From: Panopea generosa
Taxonomy: Eukaryota; Mollusca; Bivalvia; Adapedonta; Hiatellidae
DNA: 64,000 bases
Assembly (NCBI GenBank): GCA_029582155.1
Contig: CM055901.1
Location: 21,741,597 to 21,805,596 of the forward strand
Direction of reading: 5' to 3'
Made by a program: the position numbers and the translations under genes. Of the stretch, positions 59,274 through 64,000 are shown piece by piece. Within the stretch, counting starts at the first letter, position 1, and each line of letters starts with the position of its first letter. The notes under the pieces were generated by a model that searched no databases, had not been told where the DNA came from, and saw only the letters and a list, made by a program, of their open reading frames with translations.

Positions 59274-60395
59274 AGTTGGAACATATAAGTAATTTATCCT
59301 TCATGGTGGGAACAGTTAAGTAATTAATCCTTTATGGTGGGAACAGGTAAGTAATTTATCCTTTATGGTGGGAACAGAAAAGTAATTAATCCTTTGTGGT
59401 AATTAATCCTTTATGGTGGGAACAGATAAGTAATTTATCCTTTATGGTGAGAACAGTTAAGTAATTTATCCTTTAGGGTGGGAACAGATAAGTAATTAAT
59501 CCTTTATGGTGGGAACAGTTAAGTAATTAATAATTTCAGGTGGAACCAGATAACTAATTGATCCCTTATGGTGGGAACATATAAGTAACCGATCCTTTCA
59601 GGTGGGAACAGATAAGTAATTAACCATTTCTTGTGAGAACAGTTAAGTAATTGATCCTTTCTGATGGGAACAGATGAGTAATTAATCCTTTATGGTTGGA
59701 ACAGATAAGTAATTGATCCTTTCTGGTGGGAACAGATATGTAGTTACTCCTTTATGGTGGGAACATATAAGTAATTAATCCTTTATTGTGGGAACAGTTT
59801 AGTACTTGATCCTTTCTGGTGGGAACAGATAAGTAATTGATCTTTTCTTTCAGGCAGGAACAGATAAGTAATTAATCCTTTCTGGGAGAACATATGAGAA
59901 ATTCATCTTTTTTGCTTGGAACAGATCAGTTATTAACATTTTCTTGTGGGAACAGTTAAGTAATTGATTCTTTCTTGTGGGAACAGGTAAGTAATTAACC
60001 CTTTCTTGTGGGAACAGATAAGTAATTGATCCTTTCTTGTGAGAACATATAAGTAATTAATCCTTTCAGATTGGAACAGTTAAGTAAGTGATTCTTTCTT
60101 GTGGGAACAGTTAAGTAATTTATCCTTTATGGTGGAAACAAGTAAGTAATCGATCATTTCAGGTGGGAACAGATAACTAATTGATTCTTTCTTGTGGGAA
60201 CAGATAAGTAATTAACCCTTTTTTGTGGGAACAGATAAGTAATTGATCCTTTCTTGTGAGAACATATAAGTAATTATTCCTTTCAGATGGGAACAGTTAA
60301 TTAAGTGATTCTTTCTTGTGGGAACAGTTAAGTAATTGATCCTTTCTGATGTGAACAGACAAGTAATTGCTCCTTTTTGGCGGAAACATATAAGT
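59274..60395. repeat. 31-bp minisatellite array, about 36 units
   Basis: Units are ggtgggaacagataagtaat and taatcctttat, with aattaat/aatttat/aattgat, tttat/tttct/ttcag and gata/gtta alternatives. Units are well kept at 59300-59510 and increasingly diverged to the right. Linked variants recur: 'cttgtgggaacagataag' with 'cttgtgagaacatataag' near 60000-60050 and again near 60220-60270. Confidence 0.93.
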
Positions 60396-60599
60396 TAATT
60401 AATAACCCTATACAAAAGTTCATTCTGGTTTATTTAATATCATTTTGATTTATTTGTTTTAAAAGATATGCACTGTGTTCCTTTTTACAATTCATGTACT
60501 TTTCATGCTTTTTGTGCTTTTCATACTTTTCATGCTGTTTCTTGTTAAGATTTTCCTAACATGGCACGGGTCACTACATCTACATTTGAATACTGTCTA

Positions 60600-62335
60600 T
60601 TTCCTTTTCCATCCCGATTTGTTTTAATGTCGTCCCTAGGGTTAAAAATGACCCCGCCCTTCATTTTTAATTGGTGGACACAGTCATGTCATTAGAATAA
60701 TTTTTTTTTATATTATTTAAAAATAGAAATCATTTTGCCTATATCTTCACAGAAGCATTGTTTGATGAAGGAGGTTCAGATGTGTAAAAATGACTGGGTT
60801 CCACTGTCTTAAGGGGTCAGGAGGGGCCCAAAAAGGGTAAAAATTGGGAATTACAAAAAACATTTTCTTAAGAACCAGTATTTGTTCATATTTGGCATAA
60901 ATTATACCTATGTGTAGAGGTTTGATTGCAGATAAGAATTTAGGGGCTAAAATTTATAGGGGCCCTGTAAGGGGACTTAGAATTTTACATAGGAATAATA
61001 TTGGAAAACAGAAAATTCTCTTTTTTTTTCATCCATTTAGGCAAAATTATTATTCAGTTGGAGGTCTGCAGTATCATCTAGTCATAGGAAATAAGATTTG
61101 GCACTATAAGGAGAATTGACTTTCCATAATGGGCCAGGATGGGTAAAAAAGGGTTAAATTAGAAATTTTTCAAAAATCTTCTTCTCAACAACCGGTCAGT
61201 CAAATTTGTTCATATTTGATATGGGTTATCCCAATGAGTATGGGTTAAAAAGTTTGTACAAATCAAGGGTCTTGTGTTTATAGGGTCCTGTAAGGGGACT
61301 TTGAGTTTTATATAGGAATACTATTGGAAACGAAAAATTCTCATTTTTATTATTCATTTATGACTTTTTTATGCAGTTTGAGTTTTGAAGTGACTTCTAG
61401 TCACAACAAATATGATTTTGTTTGATACGAAGGAATGATTTTCTAAAAGGGGCAAGGTGGGGTCACAAAATAATTAAAATTTAACCTTGTCATAAATCTT
61501 ATTTTCAACAACTTGTCAGTCAAATTTGTTCATATATGATATAAATTATCCCAGTGATTTAGAAATCTAAGTTTGTATAAATTAAGGGACACTGGGATGT
61601 ATAGAGGCCCTGTTAGGGTCTTTGAGTTTTACATAGGAATACTATGGGAAAATGGAAAATTCTCTTTATTTTTGTCCATTTGGGTAAATATGTTGTTCAA
61701 TTTGAGATCTAATGCATTGTCTAGTAAATATAAATTTGATTTCTGTTCAATAAAGAGGATTGAATTTCCATAAGTGGCCAGGGGGCGAATGGGACAGTAA
61801 GGATAAAATTGGGAATTTTCACAAATTTCCTCTCAATAACCTTTCAGTCAAACTAGTTCATATTTTATATAAATTATCCTTACATCAGCAAGGATTGAAA
61901 ATTCTGCATATGAAGGGGCTAGGATATATTGGGGGCCCTGTAATGTGACTTTTACATAGGAATATTATAGGAAAAACTGATTTTTTTTCATTTTGCATCC
62001 ATGTGTACAGAAAAACTTCTTTTTAAAATTTGAATCATTTCTGCTCATAACAAATCACTAATGAAGTTCAGACAAATTAAGGGGCTGGGTTGTATAAGGG
62101 TTCTGTACAGGGGACATTATTTTTTTTACAGATGAATTGTATTGGAATTTAAAGTATTTTCTTTTATAGCAATTAAGTTTTTGATCAGTATGGATGTGGT
62201 GGGGGTAATAATCCATAAGTTGTTAAGATGACCCCGCAAAGAGGGTAAATATTATGGAATTTCAAAAAGTGCTTTGGCCACTTTGAGTCAGTAGAGTGTC
62301 CTCAGGCCCTCTTGGGCCTCTTGTTATTAATTTGT
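60600..62335 (+). repeat. Tandem-core bivalve interspersed repeat, about 325-bp units
   Basis: Four diverged units align on 'ttcatatttgatataaatta', starting near 60887, 61210, 61530 and 61858 (spacing 323, 320 and 328 bp). Each continues with a 'ggggccctgtaaggggactt' word and 'gttttacataggaatactat'. The left part has 'gtcgtccctagggttaaaaa' and 'tgaccccgccc'; the right end is 'ggccctcttgggcctcttgt' (62308-62327). It shares words with 51110-51925. The small open frames at 60910, 61573 and 61760 are shadows. It is non-coding as far as can be read. Confidence 0.68.
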
Positions 62336-64000
62336 TCTGTCTTTTGTACACAATTTATGAAAAAATAATAATATGTAACTCATACTTAAATATGTGCTTT
62401 GCTCATTCAAAACAGTTACTGCTCACCATATTACATCACTCTGTGACTAACACAGATAGAGATCTCACTTAAGAATCATCAGTAGCAAGATTCTTACGCC
62501 CAAGAAATTAGAGCTGTGTAAAGTGGTTGGGCAATTTATTTGTTAAAAATGCATAAAATATCATAATTCTTTGCGCATATTGGAACATTGGAACATTTTC
62601 ATGATTTTTGCCAAGTTTGGATGCCATTGGGATGAAGCTATAACAGTTTCAAGATGCGTAGTGATACACTGCAACAAATGGGCAGAATTGTCAAAAATGG
62701 AGGGGTGGCATCAAACAATCGAAATTGTGAAAAGCAACCTGGTCAACCCATATTTTTTTCTGCATAATTGGACCAACAGAGGACTATCTATGGGAGCAAG
62801 GCACTTTTAGAATGATTGGTAATGTATCCAGTGTTCCAGAAGTGCATTTCTCTATAGTGTAGAGCAGTACAAAATTAATATTTGTGTGAGACATACTCTG
62901 AGTACAACAGAACAGTGTCAACCAGCGGTTTGTTGGACTAACAAAGTTCTTCAGTGTACTATACAAGCTCTCTCACATACATTTCTAAGATTGCAGCATG
63001 TCACAGTGGAACATGTAGTAATAATCTCACATGCTTGTCAATGTTCACATCACTAAATGTTGTAATTATAGTGGGCTTGTTAACCTATTGGCCTGCTCTT
63101 GTCATGGCAGCTCTTCTCTGATTTTTCTGCAACTCCTCATATCCAATAATCTGATAAACACTCATATAGCTGAGAGCTCAACATCTGTAACCATCCACAG
63201 TTATTGTGAGAAAGGGGAGGTTGTCTTGACAACTGAGTGCAAATAGAGATTTGCCGAACACATTTTTGATCTGTTCATGTTATTTATTCACATTTTTATG
63301 TTTGCCATTTTGAAAAACGTTTATAAATAGAATTTCTTTGATATCAGAAAATCCACTTAAAAACCAATCAAACCTCTTTAATAATTAATTGCAAGGCATT
63401 ATTTTTAGAATATGTGCATTAGATGTTTGTTCATATTTTGACATTGAAAAATATTATATTTCAGATATTTTAAAAAATTTAATTAACCAATCAGAAATGT
63501 AAAAGATTTAAAATAAATATTTGCAAAGCATTTTTGTTCAGTGTGTATGGTAAATATTGATATTGTATTTTTCATAGTAAGAGATGTACAGGATATTTGG
63601 ATATTGTAAATATATTCACAGGGCTTTCCCTTCACTTTGGGGGAATAGAGCCAGGGTCCTTTTAAGGAGGAATTTTCCTCTAAAGAGGGAATTTTTGTGT
63701 TGGTTCCTCGTGTTACATCATATTTGTGGTTATGCAGAAACACTCATTATACATGTATAGCAAGTTGAAAAGCAGGAACGTTTACATAACCAGTCACAAG
63801 TTTACTTAGTTTCTTTAACCAATGATACTGAATTCAAAAGGCCATTGATTTTCCTCAATCAAGAATTGGTAATGGTCAACTGGACAATATATTCAGTATA
63901 AACTATCCATTTAAATTAGTGTATTTAATTTTAAACTTAATCATTGAGTCCCATATTATATATTTTCCTGATTTTCAGTAAAAAGATTCTGATTTCCAAT
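62336..64000. other. Non-coding stretch to the end of the window
   Basis: No recognised gene. The open frame at 62571-62810 (79 codons) has no known domain and no sign of an exon boundary. The word gctcaccatattac at 62421 also occurs at 54041, which suggests a small shared repeat fragment. Around 63618-63700, ggctttcccttcactttggg and aaggaggaattttcctct look like part of a decayed element. Confidence 0.4.

Noticed and set aside
62571-62810. 79-codon open frame as an exon
   Set aside because: No domain is recognised, no convincing splice sites border it, and codon use is not distinct from the surrounding sequence.
1-64000. Retrovirus, LTR element or Polinton remains
   Set aside because: I saw no long terminal repeats, capsid, integrase, envelope or protein-primed polymerase motifs; the only reverse transcriptase is of LINE type.

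Overview
The window reads as bivalve mollusc nuclear DNA. It is strongly A+T rich, and I recognise no host protein-coding exon, rRNA or functional tRNA gene in it. The bivalve assignment rests on repeat families I know from bivalve genomes: V-SINE-type tRNA-derived SINEs, tandem-core elements carrying a CAAACGAAGTTTG hairpin, and degraded repeats ending in a 'gggcctcttgtt'-type terminus. The species cannot be fixed from this evidence.

About two fifths of the window is tandemly repeated. In order: a 27/15-bp array (1.43-1.79 kb), a 15/30-bp array (1.94-2.38 kb), a very large 36-bp array of roughly 240 units (8.18-16.96 kb), a 38-bp array (20.5-23.1 kb), a 22-bp array (23.9-24.8 kb), a 38-bp x4 array (32.1 kb), a 34/38-bp array (32.7-35.0 kb), a 40/44-bp array with a 624-bp higher-order period (41.0-44.7 kb), a 31-bp array (44.7-45.1 kb), a 73-bp array of about 56 units (46.1-50.2 kb) and a 31-bp array (59.3-60.4 kb). 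I see no shared unit sequence between arrays. Long open frames over several of them follow from unit lengths divisible by three and from units without stops; they are open on both strands and are not genes.

The spaces between arrays hold transposon fossils. The largest is a minus-strand non-LTR retrotransposon (LINE) copy at about 26.05-31.75 kb, with recognisable APE-type endonuclease, reverse transcriptase and a C-terminal Cys/His motif. It is interrupted by a 1,235-bp pogo/Tigger-like DNA element at a TA, a tRNA-derived SINE with a 12-bp target-site duplication, and an unidentified insert of about 300 bp. Smaller DNA elements are two TTAA-flanked piggyBac-type MITEs (4.18 and 35.15 kb), three TA-flanked palindromic elements of one family (4.13, 29.77, 55.65 kb), a 934-bp TA-flanked element with inverted repeats of about 95 bp (57.5-58.4 kb), and a 349-bp CAGTG...CACTG element inserted into the 22-bp array. 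Two families of tRNA-headed SINE besides the one in the LINE are also present.

Nested insertions give a relative order. The LINE is older than the SINE and pogo-like element inside it. The palindromic element and the tandem-core element are older than the TTAA MITEs inside them. The 22-bp array had expanded before the CAGTG element entered.

The most notable structure is the 36-bp array, with 1,722-, 790- and 882-bp internal segmental duplications and variant units arranged in blocks. In three unrelated arrays the commonest variants are CG/TG/CA alternatives, as expected if the arrays are, or were, CpG methylated. A window like this fits a large intron or a gene-poor intergenic domain; the sequence alone does not separate the two.
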